Shown here: in pieces, positions 26,637-35,098 of the stretch | How positions within the stretch are numbered: the first letter of the stretch is position 1 | Layout: the number at the start of each line of letters is the position of its first letter | From: Paramicrobacterium humi | GTDB taxonomy: Bacteria; Actinomycetota; Actinomycetes; Actinomycetales; Microbacteriaceae | Direction of reading: 5' to 3' | DNA length: 64,000 bases | Assembly (NCBI RefSeq): GCF_900105715.1 | Contig: NZ_FNRY01000001.1 | Location: forward strand, 682,001-746,000 | Program-made: the position numbers and the translations under genes | Notes under the pieces: model-generated | What the model saw: only the letters and a program-made list of their open reading frames with translations | What the model was told of the DNA's origin: nothing | The model's database searches: none

Positions 26637-27671
26637 CTAGTAGTCGTAGTTGTCGACGTTGTCCTTGGTCAGGACGAGCGGCGGTCCGAGCAGCAGGACC
26701 TTGGTGTCGGCGTCGTACTTCACGTCGGGCAGGTCATCGCTGACCTTGTTCGACGCCTCGAACGACTTGCCCTCGGCGAGCTGCTGTCCGGCCCACGCGG
26801 TGAGGTAGCCGAGCGCCTTGACGTCCCACAGAATCGAAGCGCTCGACGAGCCGTCCTTCAGGTACGGAGCCATCGACTTGGGCGTTCCGAGGCCGACGGT
26901 GAACACCTTGCCGGTCTTGCCCGCGTCCTGCACAGCCTGGGCGACGCCCGGAGCCGACGACGTGCACTCACCGACGAGCCCCGTGAGATCCGGGTGCGCG
27001 TTCATGAGGTCCGTCGCCATGCTCGTCGCCTTGGCCTGGTCTTCGCCGGCGTAGACGATGTCGACGATCTCGGCGTCGGGGTACTTCTCGGCCGTGTACT
27101 TCTTCTGCACCTCGATCCAGGAGTTCAAGTTCGCGGCGGTCTCACCACACGAGACGATCGCGTACTTGCCCTTGTTGCCCATCGCTTTCATGAGCTCATC
27201 GGTCAGCCCCTGGCCGATCCCCTCCGTCGACGCCTGGCTCACGAAGACCTCACGAACGGAGTTCGGGGCGTCGGTGTCGCTTGTCGCGACGGCGATGCCG
27301 GCGTCCTTCGCCTGCTGCAGAAGCGGCGCCATCGAGTCGGGGTCGTTCGGGGCGACCACGAGGGTGTCGACGCCCTGCTGGATGAACGAGCGGACGATGT
27401 CGGCCTGCGCGGCCGCATCCGCCTCGGTCGGCCCTTGATACAGCCACTCGATGCCGAGATCCTTCGCCGCTTCCTGACCGCCCGCGTTCATAGCCTCGAA
27501 GTACGGGATGCCCTGCAGCTTCGGCACGAAGGCGACGCTGATCTTCTCATCGCCGCCGGAGGTGCTCTTGCCCGAACCCGCGTCGTCGTTGCGGCTCGTA
27601 CAGGCGGTCATGACCATCGCCGCTGAGAGCGCGAGCGCTCCAACGGCAAGGAGCCTCTTTCCGTTTTTCAC
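26637..27671 (-). CDS. rhaS: Rhamnose-binding lipoprotein
   Basis: A 344-residue extracellular binding protein of the ribose/rhamnose group. The signal sequence ends in lipobox VMTAC near residue 24, and the mature part begins ISVAFVPKLQGIPYFEAMNA, the typical first strand and sugar-contact loop. GVDTLVVAPNDPDSMAPLL near residue 105 is the family's hinge region. The start is GTG at 27671, preceded by GAGGAGG. Only 53 bp separate it from the DeoR gene upstream, so the regulator and importer are probably one transcript. Confidence 0.88.
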   Translation of the reverse strand: MKNGKRLLAVGALALSAAMVMTACTSRNDDAGSGKSTSGGDEKISVAFVPKLQGIPYFEAMNAGGQEAAKDLGIEWLYQGPTEADAAAQADIVRSFIQQGVDTLVVAPNDPDSMAPLLQQAKDAGIAVATSDTDAPNSVREVFVSQASTEGIGQGLTDELMKAMGNKGKYAIVSCGETAANLNSWIEVQKKYTAEKYPDAEIVDIVYAGEDQAKATSMATDLMNAHPDLTGLVGECTSSAPGVAQAVQDAGKTGKVFTVGLGTPKSMAPYLKDGSSSASILWDVKALGYLTAWAGQQLAEGKSFEASNKVSDDLPDVKYDADTKVLLLGPPLVLTKDNVDNYDY

Positions 27672-27724
27672 TGTGGTGCCTCCTCTTCATCTCTCCGCGC
27701 CGCGTCCCTACGGCGTGGTCGTCA

Positions 27725-28540
27725 TCATGCCGAAGCGGCTCCCGCCATCTCGGCTGCGCGCGCGTCAAGCGGCACGCAGGTCACCGTCGTTCCGAGCGCT
27801 TCCCACTGGTGGACGAGCTCGTCATCGATGCCCTCGTCCGTGCTGACCTCCGCGACCTGGCCCGCCTCGGCGAAGGAATGCAGCCCGAAACCGCGCGCCT
27901 TCGTCGAGGGGAACATCGCGATCACCTGCGAGCAGGCGCGCACGAACGCCTTCTTCACTTCACATTCCTCGACGGACACCTCAAGCAGCCCGAGCGTCGT
28001 CGAGAGCCCAGCCACACCGAAGAATCCGAGCCGGACCCGCCCCCTGCCCTCGAAAACGTCTGAGAGCGGTCCGACCATCGATCCGGAGGAGCGACGGAGG
28101 ATGCCGCCGGGCATGATCACCGTCGCATCGCTCTGATCCATCAGGAGCGATGCACTGCGCAGTCCGTTCGTCACGACTGTGAGACCGCGCCGTGATGCGA
28201 TCTCCTCGCTGAGAAAGTACGACGTCGTCGAGGAGTCGAGCACGATGCTGTCGCCGTCTCGGACCTGGAGCGCGACCTGCCGGGCGATGGCCTTCTTCGC
28301 GAGCGTGTCCGTGCGCAGCCGGATGTCGAAGGCGCCCTCGTCCTGGTTGTCGGCAACGGGAACCGCGCCCCCGCGGACGCGCCGCAGGAGGTGGCGCTCC
28401 TCGAGACGGTCGAGGTCTTTGCGCACCGTAACGGGCGAGACGCCGAAGCGGTCAGAGAGCTCGCTGACCGTGACGCTGCCGGAGTCGGCGAGCACGTCGA
28501 GGATCGTCTCACGACGCACGAAGTCATAGCGCTCGGGCAC
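27725..28540 (-). CDS. DeoR-family regulator ahead of the rhamnose importer
   Basis: A 271-residue regulator. The winged helix reads ILDVLADSGSVTVSELSDRF and then GVSPVTVRKDLDRLEE, the DeoR signature; the sensor domain is DeoR_C (VLDSSTTSYFLSEEIA, DATVIMPGGILRR). The GTG at 28540 was preferred over GTG 28546 because GGAGG overlaps the latter and sits five bases ahead of the former. A DeoR gene in front of rhaS matches rhaR of the rhizobial rhamnose operon, so it probably controls the importer. It is head-to-head with a second DeoR gene. Confidence 0.87.
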   Translation of the reverse strand: MPERYDFVRRETILDVLADSGSVTVSELSDRFGVSPVTVRKDLDRLEERHLLRRVRGGAVPVADNQDEGAFDIRLRTDTLAKKAIARQVALQVRDGDSIVLDSSTTSYFLSEEIASRRGLTVVTNGLRSASLLMDQSDATVIMPGGILRRSSGSMVGPLSDVFEGRGRVRLGFFGVAGLSTTLGLLEVSVEECEVKKAFVRACSQVIAMFPSTKARGFGLHSFAEAGQVAEVSTDEGIDDELVHQWEALGTTVTCVPLDARAAEMAGAASA

Positions 28541-28613
28541 GGTCACCTCCCGTCCGACCTCATCGAAGAACGTGGCTTGAACCTACCCCAGAAGACAACG
28601 TTGCGATAGACAG

Positions 28614-28636
28614 CGAAACCAAAATGAAACCTTTCG
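28614..28636. promoter_or_regulatory. GAAAC direct repeats between two DeoR genes
   Basis: GAAAC occurs at 28615-28619 and 28626-28630, exactly 11 bp apart, and the second copy is followed by CTTTCG (28631-28636), the inverse of the flanking CGAAA at 28614-28618. Same-face direct repeats of this kind fit DeoR-family binding. The site lies in the 155-bp divergent region and could serve either regulator. Confidence 0.45.
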
Positions 28637-28695
28637 TGCGTCGAAGCGCAAGTAGCGGGTGACCGCGGAACCGCCGAGTGGCTAACATCGGCGAC

Positions 28696-29463
28696 ATGGC
28701 CACAACCTCCACCGTCGACGGCGAACGACGCCGTGAGCTTCTCGTCGAGATCGTCAATCGCGACGGCCGGGTTCTCATCGACGAGGCGGCGAGCGAGCTC
28801 GGCGTCTCCGCGATGACGGTGCGCCGCGACCTCGCCGACCTCGAGTCGGGTGGCCTCGTGCGTCGCGTGCGCGGCGGCGCGGTGGCGTCGCTGCGTCCGC
28901 GCAGCTTCGAAGAGCGCATGGCGAGCGACGCGCAGGCGAAGGCGACGATCGCCGCGAAGGCGTCTCGCCTTGTTCCCGTCGGCGGCGCGATCGCCGTCGA
29001 CGCGTCCTCGACGTCGGGAGTTCTGCTCTCCCAGCTCGACGGCGACCCGGCCACCGAGCGCATAATCGCGACGAACTCGCACGAGAATTTCCAGTTCGCC
29101 CGCCGCACACCCGGATCTCGGGCCGTGCTCATCGGCGGTGAGGCGGAGGAGCGCACGGACAGCTTCGTCGGCCTCCTCGCCTGTCGTGCCGCCGCCTCCC
29201 TGCACTACTCGCACTACTTCACGTCGGCGGCCGCCGCCGACGCGTCGTCGGGCACCTCGGAAGTGACGCTTGCCGAGGCCCAGGTGAAGCTCGCCTTCGC
29301 GGACGCCGCGGACGCGACGGTGCTGCTCGTCGACTCAAGCAAGCTCGGCCAGCGTGCGCTCGTGTCGGCGCTCGACTGGGACCGTCTCGCGCTCATGGTC
29401 ACCGAGCTCGACCCGCGCGACTCGACGCTTGATCCCTATCGCGCGTTCGTCGATCTGCTGTAG
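28696..29463 (+). CDS. Second DeoR-family regulator
   Basis: A 255-residue regulator with helix-turn-helix RVLIDEAASELGVSAMTVRR and the following DLADLESGGLVRRVRGGAV near residues 25-60, and a DeoR_C sensor domain (GAIAVDASSTSGVLLSQL; RAVLIGGEAEERTDSF). The ATG at 28696 was chosen; a GTG 18 bases upstream is possible. It lies directly upstream of the rhamnulose-1-phosphate aldolase fusion gene on the same strand and probably controls the catabolic genes. Sequence identity with the opposite DeoR protein is limited to the fold, so this is not a recent duplication. Confidence 0.87.
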   Translation: MATTSTVDGERRRELLVEIVNRDGRVLIDEAASELGVSAMTVRRDLADLESGGLVRRVRGGAVASLRPRSFEERMASDAQAKATIAAKASRLVPVGGAIAVDASSTSGVLLSQLDGDPATERIIATNSHENFQFARRTPGSRAVLIGGEAEERTDSFVGLLACRAAASLHYSHYFTSAAAADASSGTSEVTLAEAQVKLAFADAADATVLLVDSSKLGQRALVSALDWDRLALMVTELDPRDSTLDPYRAFVDLL

Positions 29464-29484
29464 GCTGTAGCCGTCGTGTTATTT

Positions 29485-29504
29485 ATTGTAATCTTTTTCA
29501 CAAT
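29485..29504. promoter_or_regulatory. AT-rich inverted repeat upstream of the aldolase fusion gene
   Basis: ATTGT (29485-29489) and ACAAT (29500-29504) flank a 10-bp spacer in a markedly AT-rich patch, 55 bp before the aldolase start. This is a candidate regulator site or promoter region for the catabolic operon. Which regulator binds is unknown. Confidence 0.4.
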
Positions 29505-29558
29505 CGAACATTGACTGCTCGTGCTCCGGCGCTCGAGCACTCATCCGCGGAGGACCTC

Positions 29559-31595
29559 ATGACAAATCCCACTGCTCAAGAGCTCATCGAGCGCAGCAAT
29601 CGCCTCGGCGCTGATCCGAAGAACACGAACTACGCCGGCGGCAACACCTCGGCGAAGGGGCTCGAGACGGACCCGGTCACGGGCGAGAACGTCGAGCTCA
29701 TGTGGGTCAAAGGATCCGGCGGCGACCTCGGCACGCTCGAGGAGAAGGGCCTCGCCGTTCTGCGCGTCGACCGGCTTCGCGCCCTGCAGAACGTGTACCC
29801 CGGCGTCGAGCGCGAAGACGAGATGGTCGCCGCCTTCGACTACACCCTCTTCGGCAAGGGCGGCGCCGCCCCCTCGATCGACACGGCGATGCACGGGCTC
29901 GTCGACGCCGCGCACGTCGACCACCTGCACCCCGACGCCGGCATCGCGATTGCGACCGCCGCCGATGGAGAGCAGCTGACGACGACCATCTTCGGCGACA
30001 AGGTGGTCTGGGTGCCGTGGCGGCGCCCCGGCTTCCAGCTCGGCCTCGACATCGCCGCGATCAAGGAGCAGAACCCGCAGGCCGTCGGCTGCATCCTCGG
30101 CGGCCACGGCATCACGGCGTGGGGCGACTCGACCGATGAGGCCGAGCGCAACTCCCTCTGGATCATCGACACCGCAGCCGACTACATCGCCGCGAACTCG
30201 AAGGCCGAGCCGTTCGGGCCCGTCCTCGACGGTTACGAAGCGCTGCCCGACGCCGAGCGGCGGACGAAGGCCGCCGCTCTCGCGCCGACGCTGCGCGGAA
30301 TCGCCTCGACGGACAAGCCGATGGTCGGACACTTCACCGATTCCGAGGTCGTCCTCGACTTTCTCGCGCACAGCGAGCACTCTCGTCTGGCCGAGCTCGG
30401 CACGAGCTGCCCGGACCACTTCCTGCGCACGAAGATCAAGCCGATGGTCATCGATCTGCCCTCCACCGCGAGCATCGAGCAGATCCTCGAGCGACTTCCG
30501 GAGCTGCACGAGCAGTACCGCGCCGACTACGCCGCGTACTACGAGCGCAACGCCGACGAGAACTCCCCCGCCATGCGCGGCGCCGACCCGCTCATCACCC
30601 TCGTCCCCGGCGTCGGCATGTTCAGCTACGGCAAGGACAAGCAGACGGCACGCGTCGCCGGCGAGTTCTACATCAACGCCATCAACGTCATGCGCGGCGC
30701 CGAGGGCCTGTCGAGCTATGCGCCGATCGACGAGGCGGAGAAGTTCCGCATCGAATACTGGGCGCTCGAAGAGGCCAAGCTCCAGCGGATGCCGAAGCCG
30801 AAGCCGCTCGCGACGCGCATCGCGCTCGTCACGGGAGCGGCATCCGGAATCGGGAAGGCGATCGCAACGCGGCTTGCGTCAGAAGGGGCCTGCGTCGCGA
30901 TCGCCGACCTCGACATCGAGAAGGCGCGCGCGGCGGCATCCGAGATCGGCACCACCGACGTCGCCATCGGCATCGCCGCCGACGTGTCGAACGAGGAGGC
31001 CGTGAAGGCCGCGATCGACGAGACCGTTCTCGCGTTCGGCGGACTCGACCTCGTCGTGAACAATGCCGGGCTCTCGCTCTCGAAGTCGCTGCTCGAGACC
31101 ACGGAGAAGGACTGGGACCTGCAGCACGATGTCATGGCGAAGGGCTCGTTTCTCGTGTCGAAGAACGCAGCGCGCGTGCTCATCGACCAGAAGCTCGGCG
31201 GCGACATCATCTACATCTCGAGCAAGAACTCGGTGTTCGCGGGCCCGAACAACATCGCGTACTCGGCGACGAAGGCCGACCAAGCGCACCAGGTGCGCCT
31301 GCTCGCCGCCGAGCTCGGCGAGTACGGCATCAAGGTCAACGGCATCAACCCCGACGGCGTCGTGCGCGGCTCGGGAATCTTCGCCTCCGGCTGGGGTGCG
31401 AACCGGGCGAAGACGTACGGCATCCCCGAGGAGGACCTCGGCAAGTTCTACGCACAGCGCACGATCCTGAAGCGCGAGGTCGTGCCCGAGAACGTCGCGA
31501 ACGCCGTGTTCGTGCTGTGCACGAGCGACCTCGACCACACGACGGGCCTGCACATTCCCGTGGACGCGGGCGTCGCGGCGGCGTTCCTGCGATGA
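29559..31595 (+). CDS. Bifunctional rhamnulose-1-phosphate aldolase / L-lactaldehyde dehydrogenase
   Basis: A 678-residue fusion. Residues 1 to about 420 are a class II aldolase/adducin domain (NYAGGNTSAKG; zinc histidines in DHLHPDAG near residue 125 and GGHGITAWG near 185) that cleaves rhamnulose 1-phosphate into dihydroxyacetone phosphate and lactaldehyde. Residues of about 430-678 are a short-chain dehydrogenase (VTGAASGIGKAIA, NNAGLSLS, YSATKA with the catalytic Tyr and Lys) that oxidises the lactaldehyde. This fusion is known from rhamnose operons of many bacteria and is called RhaE/RhaEW or RhaD. GGAGG precedes the ATG at 29559. The stop overlaps the kinase start by four bases. Confidence 0.92.
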   Translation: MTNPTAQELIERSNRLGADPKNTNYAGGNTSAKGLETDPVTGENVELMWVKGSGGDLGTLEEKGLAVLRVDRLRALQNVYPGVEREDEMVAAFDYTLFGKGGAAPSIDTAMHGLVDAAHVDHLHPDAGIAIATAADGEQLTTTIFGDKVVWVPWRRPGFQLGLDIAAIKEQNPQAVGCILGGHGITAWGDSTDEAERNSLWIIDTAADYIAANSKAEPFGPVLDGYEALPDAERRTKAAALAPTLRGIASTDKPMVGHFTDSEVVLDFLAHSEHSRLAELGTSCPDHFLRTKIKPMVIDLPSTASIEQILERLPELHEQYRADYAAYYERNADENSPAMRGADPLITLVPGVGMFSYGKDKQTARVAGEFYINAINVMRGAEGLSSYAPIDEAEKFRIEYWALEEAKLQRMPKPKPLATRIALVTGAASGIGKAIATRLASEGACVAIADLDIEKARAAASEIGTTDVAIGIAADVSNEEAVKAAIDETVLAFGGLDLVVNNAGLSLSKSLLETTEKDWDLQHDVMAKGSFLVSKNAARVLIDQKLGGDIIYISSKNSVFAGPNNIAYSATKADQAHQVRLLAAELGEYGIKVNGINPDGVVRGSGIFASGWGANRAKTYGIPEEDLGKFYAQRTILKREVVPENVANAVFVLCTSDLDHTTGLHIPVDAGVAAAFLR

Positions 31596-33004
31596 CGGTG
31601 ACGGTCGCCGCGATCGACCTCGGCGCGACGAGCGGCCGGGTCATGCTCGGCCACGTCGGGCCGAACGAGCTGCGGCTCGAGCCGGTCGCGCGCTTCCCGA
31701 ACGGTCCGGTCGCGCTGCCCGACGGGCTGCACCTCAACCTCGTGGAGCTGTACCGCGCGATAACGGCCGGCCTGCGCGAGGCGGCATCCGCACGTTCGGA
31801 CATCGCCTCGATCGGCATCGACTCGTGGGCCGTCGACTACGGTCTGCTGCGCGACGGGCGACTGCTCGGTGTGCCGTTCCACTACCGGGATTCGAGAACG
31901 GATGCCGCTGCCGCGCGCGTGCACGAGCGGGTGCCGTTCGCCGAGCTGTACGCCGCGAACGGGCTGCAGTTCCTGCCCTTCAACACGCTCTACCAGTTCG
32001 AGGCCGATCGCGCCGCGGGACTGCTGCACCTCACCGACCAGGCGCTTCTCGTGCCCGACCTCATCGCCTACTGGCTCACGGGCGCTCGCGTCGCCGAGGC
32101 GACGAACGCGTCGACGACGGGGCTGCTGCGCGTTGACGGCAGCGGGTGGAACGAGACGCTGATCGAGCGGCTCGGGCTGCCCGGCAGCATCCTGCCGCCC
32201 CTGGTGCGCCCGGGCGAGCGCATTGGCGAGCTGAGCGCCCGCGTGCAGCACGAGACGGGCCTTCCGGCCGTGCCCGTGACCGCGGTCGGCTCCCATGACA
32301 CTGCTTCCGCGGTCGTGGCGATTCCCATGACGGACCCGGATGCCGCCTACATCAGCTGCGGTACGTGGGGGCTCGTCGGGGTCGAGCTCGAGCACCCCGT
32401 TCTCACCGAGGCCAGCCGGGAGGCGAACTTCACCAACGAGGGCGGCGTCGACGGTCGCGTGCGGTTCCTGCACAACGTCATGGGACTGTGGCTGCTCTCG
32501 GAATCGGTGCGCACCTGGGAGGCCGAATCCGGGGAGCGGATCGACTTGCCCGAGCTTCTGGCCGCCGCAGCCGCTGTGACCGATCTGCAGCCGGTCTTCG
32601 ATGCGAACGACGCGGTCTTCATGGCACCGGGCGACATGCCCGCTCGCATCGCCACCTGGCTGCGGGAGCACGGCATGCCGGTTCCCGAGTCCCGCGCCGC
32701 AATGGTGCGCTGCATCATCGAGAGCCTCGCCGACGCGTTCGCGAACGCCGTGCTCGCGGCATCCGAGCTGTCTGGAAAGGCCGTGCGCACAATCCACCTG
32801 GTCGGCGGCGGCTCTCAGAACGAGCTGCTGTGCCGCCTCACGGCCCAACGCGCGGGCATGCCTGTGCTCGCCGGTCCGGTCGAGGCGACGGCGCTCGGCA
32901 ACGTGCTCGTGCAGGCGCGGGCGCTCGGTGCGATAACGGGAAGTCTCGAATCGCTCCGCGAGCTCGTGACGCGCACGGTGCAGCCACGCCGGTACCTGCC
33001 CTAG
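31592..33004 (+). CDS. rhaB: Rhamnulokinase
   Basis: Phosphorylates L-rhamnulose at C1. The 470-residue FGGY-type sugar kinase starts VTVAAIDLGATSGRVMLG, with the phosphate loop of the actin-like fold. GIDSWAVDYGLL is near residue 75, and the second nucleotide-binding region shows IHLVGGGSQNELLCRL near 405. SHDTASAV near residue 235 is the adenosine/sugar contact loop that is characteristic of rhamnulokinases. The ATG overlaps the aldolase stop (ATGA). With rhaI it completes the route from rhamnose to lactate and DHAP. Confidence 0.93.
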   Translation: MTVTVAAIDLGATSGRVMLGHVGPNELRLEPVARFPNGPVALPDGLHLNLVELYRAITAGLREAASARSDIASIGIDSWAVDYGLLRDGRLLGVPFHYRDSRTDAAAARVHERVPFAELYAANGLQFLPFNTLYQFEADRAAGLLHLTDQALLVPDLIAYWLTGARVAEATNASTTGLLRVDGSGWNETLIERLGLPGSILPPLVRPGERIGELSARVQHETGLPAVPVTAVGSHDTASAVVAIPMTDPDAAYISCGTWGLVGVELEHPVLTEASREANFTNEGGVDGRVRFLHNVMGLWLLSESVRTWEAESGERIDLPELLAAAAAVTDLQPVFDANDAVFMAPGDMPARIATWLREHGMPVPESRAAMVRCIIESLADAFANAVLAASELSGKAVRTIHLVGGGSQNELLCRLTAQRAGMPVLAGPVEATALGNVLVQARALGAITGSLESLRELVTRTVQPRRYLP

Positions 33005-33079
33005 CCGCACCTCTCCTGGACGCTTCGCCGCATATGCAAGCCCCTGCCGCAAGAAAATCACGCGCGTAGCGTGGCCGAC

Positions 33080-33715
33080 ATGAACACACCACGCAGCGCA
33101 AGCAGCAGGGGATGGTCCGGCGTGGCCGCGCTCACTCTGGCTCTCGTGCTCACCGGGTGCGGAAGCGCCGGCGGCACGGACGTGCCGGGCGCATCGAGCC
33201 AGCCGACGTCGAGCAGCAAGCCGAGCGCAGAGGAATCGTCGCCGCACAGCGACAAGGGCGAAGACACCGATCTGGCAACCGCCGAGTTCTCACTCAGCTG
33301 GGAGGACGCCCTCGACCAGGCGAAACAGAAGTTCGATGGCGACGTCTCGTCCATCGAGCTGGGCTGGGAGAGCACGCAGTTCGTCTACACCGTGAAGCTG
33401 CTGTCGGACACCGAGGAGTACAAGACCTTGATCGGCGCCGACAGCGGAGAGGTGTTGAACGAGGAGACGGAAGCGATGGACAAGGACGACGTGGCGGAGA
33501 AGTCCGCCGAAGTCATCGACATCAGCAAGATCGTGCCGTGGACGAAAGCGCGCGATGCCGCGCTGGACGCCGTCACCGGTCGAATCGACGAGTGGAAGCT
33601 CGAAGGCACAGGCAAAGGCCCGCACTACCAGTTCGACATCGCACCTGGCGCCGGCCACGACATCGAGGTGACGATCGCCGCGTACACGGGCGAGGTCGTG
33701 AGCCAGGGCGACTGA
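33080..33715 (+). CDS. PepSY-domain lipoprotein
   Basis: A 211-residue exported protein. The signal sequence ends in lipobox VLTGC near residue 27, followed by a Ser/Pro-rich spacer. Two PepSY-like repeats follow: one starting near residue 75 (SWEDALDQAKQKFDGDVSSI; LGWESTQFVYTVKLLSD) and another near 150 (KARDAALDAVTGRIDEWKLE). PepSY domains inhibit peptidases or modulate sensor kinases, so an extracytoplasmic inhibitory role is possible. The ATG at 33080 was chosen over GTG 33071. It is a single gene between rhaB and a dehydrogenase, with no two-component genes beside it. Confidence 0.8.
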   Translation: MNTPRSASSRGWSGVAALTLALVLTGCGSAGGTDVPGASSQPTSSSKPSAEESSPHSDKGEDTDLATAEFSLSWEDALDQAKQKFDGDVSSIELGWESTQFVYTVKLLSDTEEYKTLIGADSGEVLNEETEAMDKDDVAEKSAEVIDISKIVPWTKARDAALDAVTGRIDEWKLEGTGKGPHYQFDIAPGAGHDIEVTIAAYTGEVVSQGD

Positions 33716-33773
33716 CCGCTCGAGCTCGGACCGGCCGCCGACAGCGGCTTTGGGCGCCCGGTAAGCTCGAAGC

Positions 33774-34697
33774 ATGGCTTCGAAGCTCCTCGTCAGTGTC
33801 CCCGGCAAGACTCTCCGCGACTACGTTGGCGAGGTGCCCGAAGGCGTCGAGTTCATCGAGTGGAAGATGGACGGACCCGCCCCGGTCGAGCACATCGACA
33901 TCGCCGTTCCGCCCTACATGGGCGGTTCGAAGCCGATGCGCAATCTCGAGGGCGTGAGCACACGGCTCGTGCAGGGCCAGTCCATCGGCTACGACGACGT
34001 CGCGAAGAACCTTCCGTCAGGCCACACGTTCGCGAACGCCGCGACCGTGCACGAACCGTCGACGGCGGAGCTCGCGATGGCGCTCATCCTCGCCTCCCAG
34101 CGCGGCATCCCCGACTTCGTGCGCGCCGCCGAGAAGGGAACCTGGGCCCCCGCACGGTACGCGAGCCTCGCCGACCGCCGCGTCCTCATCGTGGGGTACG
34201 GCGGCATCGGCGTCTGTCTTGAAGACCGCCTGCTGCCGTTCGAGACTGTCGTGACGAAGGTCGCCACTCGCGCGCGCGACACGGAGCGCGGCCACATCCA
34301 CGGCCTTGACGAGCTCGACGAGCTGCTGCCCCATGCGGAGATCGTCGTGCTCGCTCTCCCCCTCAACGGTTCGACTCGGCACATGGTGGATGCCGCGTTC
34401 CTCGCTCGCATGGCCGACGACGCCCTGCTCGTGAATGTCTCCCGCGGAGCGATCGTCGACACGGATGCGATGCTCGCCGAAGCGCGCTCGGGACGCCTTC
34501 GCTTCGCCCTCGACGTCACCGACCCCGAGCCGTTGCCCGAGGGACACCCGCTGTTCGCACTGCACAATGTGCTCATCTCCCCACACGTCGGCGGCGCCTC
34601 CACGGCGATGATGCCCCGCATGGCTCGGCTTCTGCGCCGTCAGATCGATCACCTGCTCGCCGGCGAGGAGCCGGAGAACGTCGTCATCCGCGACTGA
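33774..34697 (+). CDS. D-isomer-specific 2-hydroxyacid dehydrogenase
   Basis: A 307-residue NAD(P)-dependent dehydrogenase that would reduce a 2-oxoacid to the D-hydroxyacid or the reverse. The dinucleotide-binding loop is LIVGYGGIGVCLEDRL near residue 140. The catalytic arginine lies in VNVSRGAIVDTDAM near 220 and the catalytic histidine in LISPHVGGAST near 268. The glutamate of the catalytic site is probably in DVTDPEPLPEGHPL. The sequence does not settle the substrate (phosphoglycerate, glyoxylate, other); SerA is unlikely because the regulatory domain is missing. Confidence 0.88.
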   Translation: MASKLLVSVPGKTLRDYVGEVPEGVEFIEWKMDGPAPVEHIDIAVPPYMGGSKPMRNLEGVSTRLVQGQSIGYDDVAKNLPSGHTFANAATVHEPSTAELAMALILASQRGIPDFVRAAEKGTWAPARYASLADRRVLIVGYGGIGVCLEDRLLPFETVVTKVATRARDTERGHIHGLDELDELLPHAEIVVLALPLNGSTRHMVDAAFLARMADDALLVNVSRGAIVDTDAMLAEARSGRLRFALDVTDPEPLPEGHPLFALHNVLISPHVGGASTAMMPRMARLLRRQIDHLLAGEEPENVVIRD

Positions 34698-34722
34698 TTT
34701 TCGAGCAATCCTCGAAAGGCAC

Positions 34723-34752
34723 TTGTGCGGCACGCTCGCGCTGCACTACAGT
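34723..34752 (+). promoter_or_regulatory. Candidate promoter of the small-ORF region
   Basis: TTGTGC at 34723-34728 and TACAGT at 34747-34752, 18 bp apart, placed so that a transcript would start near 34759 and carry a 43-nt leader to the ATG at 34802. Confidence 0.45.
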
Positions 34753-34801
34753 CATCTCTTGTCGTTCGCGTCAGAACTGACCCGTTGAAAGGAGGAGAGC
34801 A

Positions 34802-34879
34802 ATGAAAATGATCACAAAGAACGCCATCGCCGGCGCAGCTTTCGCCGTTCGCGCGTGCTCCCTCCGCCGGGCCGCGTAG
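34802..34879 (+). CDS. 25-residue ORF behind a very strong ribosome site
   Basis: The product begins MKMITKNAIAGAAFAV and ends RACSLRRAA. The site AAAGGAGGAGAG lies directly before the ATG and is the strongest Shine-Dalgarno sequence seen in this window. The N-terminus, two lysines then a hydrophobic run, looks like the first half of a signal peptide that is cut short after about 16 residues. It could be a leader peptide, a small membrane peptide, or the stump of a broken secreted-protein gene. No homologue is recognised. Confidence 0.4.
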   Translation: MKMITKNAIAGAAFAVRACSLRRAA

Positions 34880-35098
34880 AACTCGAACTCTTCCCCGCCG
34901 CACGCTGATTCGCGTGCCCTCGCCGCCATCGTGCGGCGACTGATTGTCGCCGCTCCCTTCACACGGCACCGCATCGCCGGTTCATGCACGATGCGCTCAC
35001 TGCCGTCGGAGCGCTTCTGACGAAACGACATTCGCCTTGCCCGAACGCCTCTTCGCGTGAGGGCGCTCAACCACGCCATTTTCACAAAGGACACGACT

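Larger units (their letters stand above)
34698..35098. other. Mostly non-coding region with a leader-like small ORF
   Basis: About 400 bp between the dehydrogenase and the next small gene. It holds a short stem (TTTCGAG at 34699-34705 with CTCGAAA at 34711-34717) just after the dehydrogenase stop, a promoter-like pair (TTGTGC 34723-34728, TACAGT 34747-34752), a short palindrome GTCAGAACTGAC (34770-34781) and the 25-codon ORF at 34802. Nothing recognisable was seen in 34880-35098. Confidence 0.5.

Noticed and set aside
28696-29463. Recent duplication of the two DeoR genes
   Set aside because: The two proteins share only family motifs, with different sensor-domain sequence, so they are separate members rather than a local duplication.
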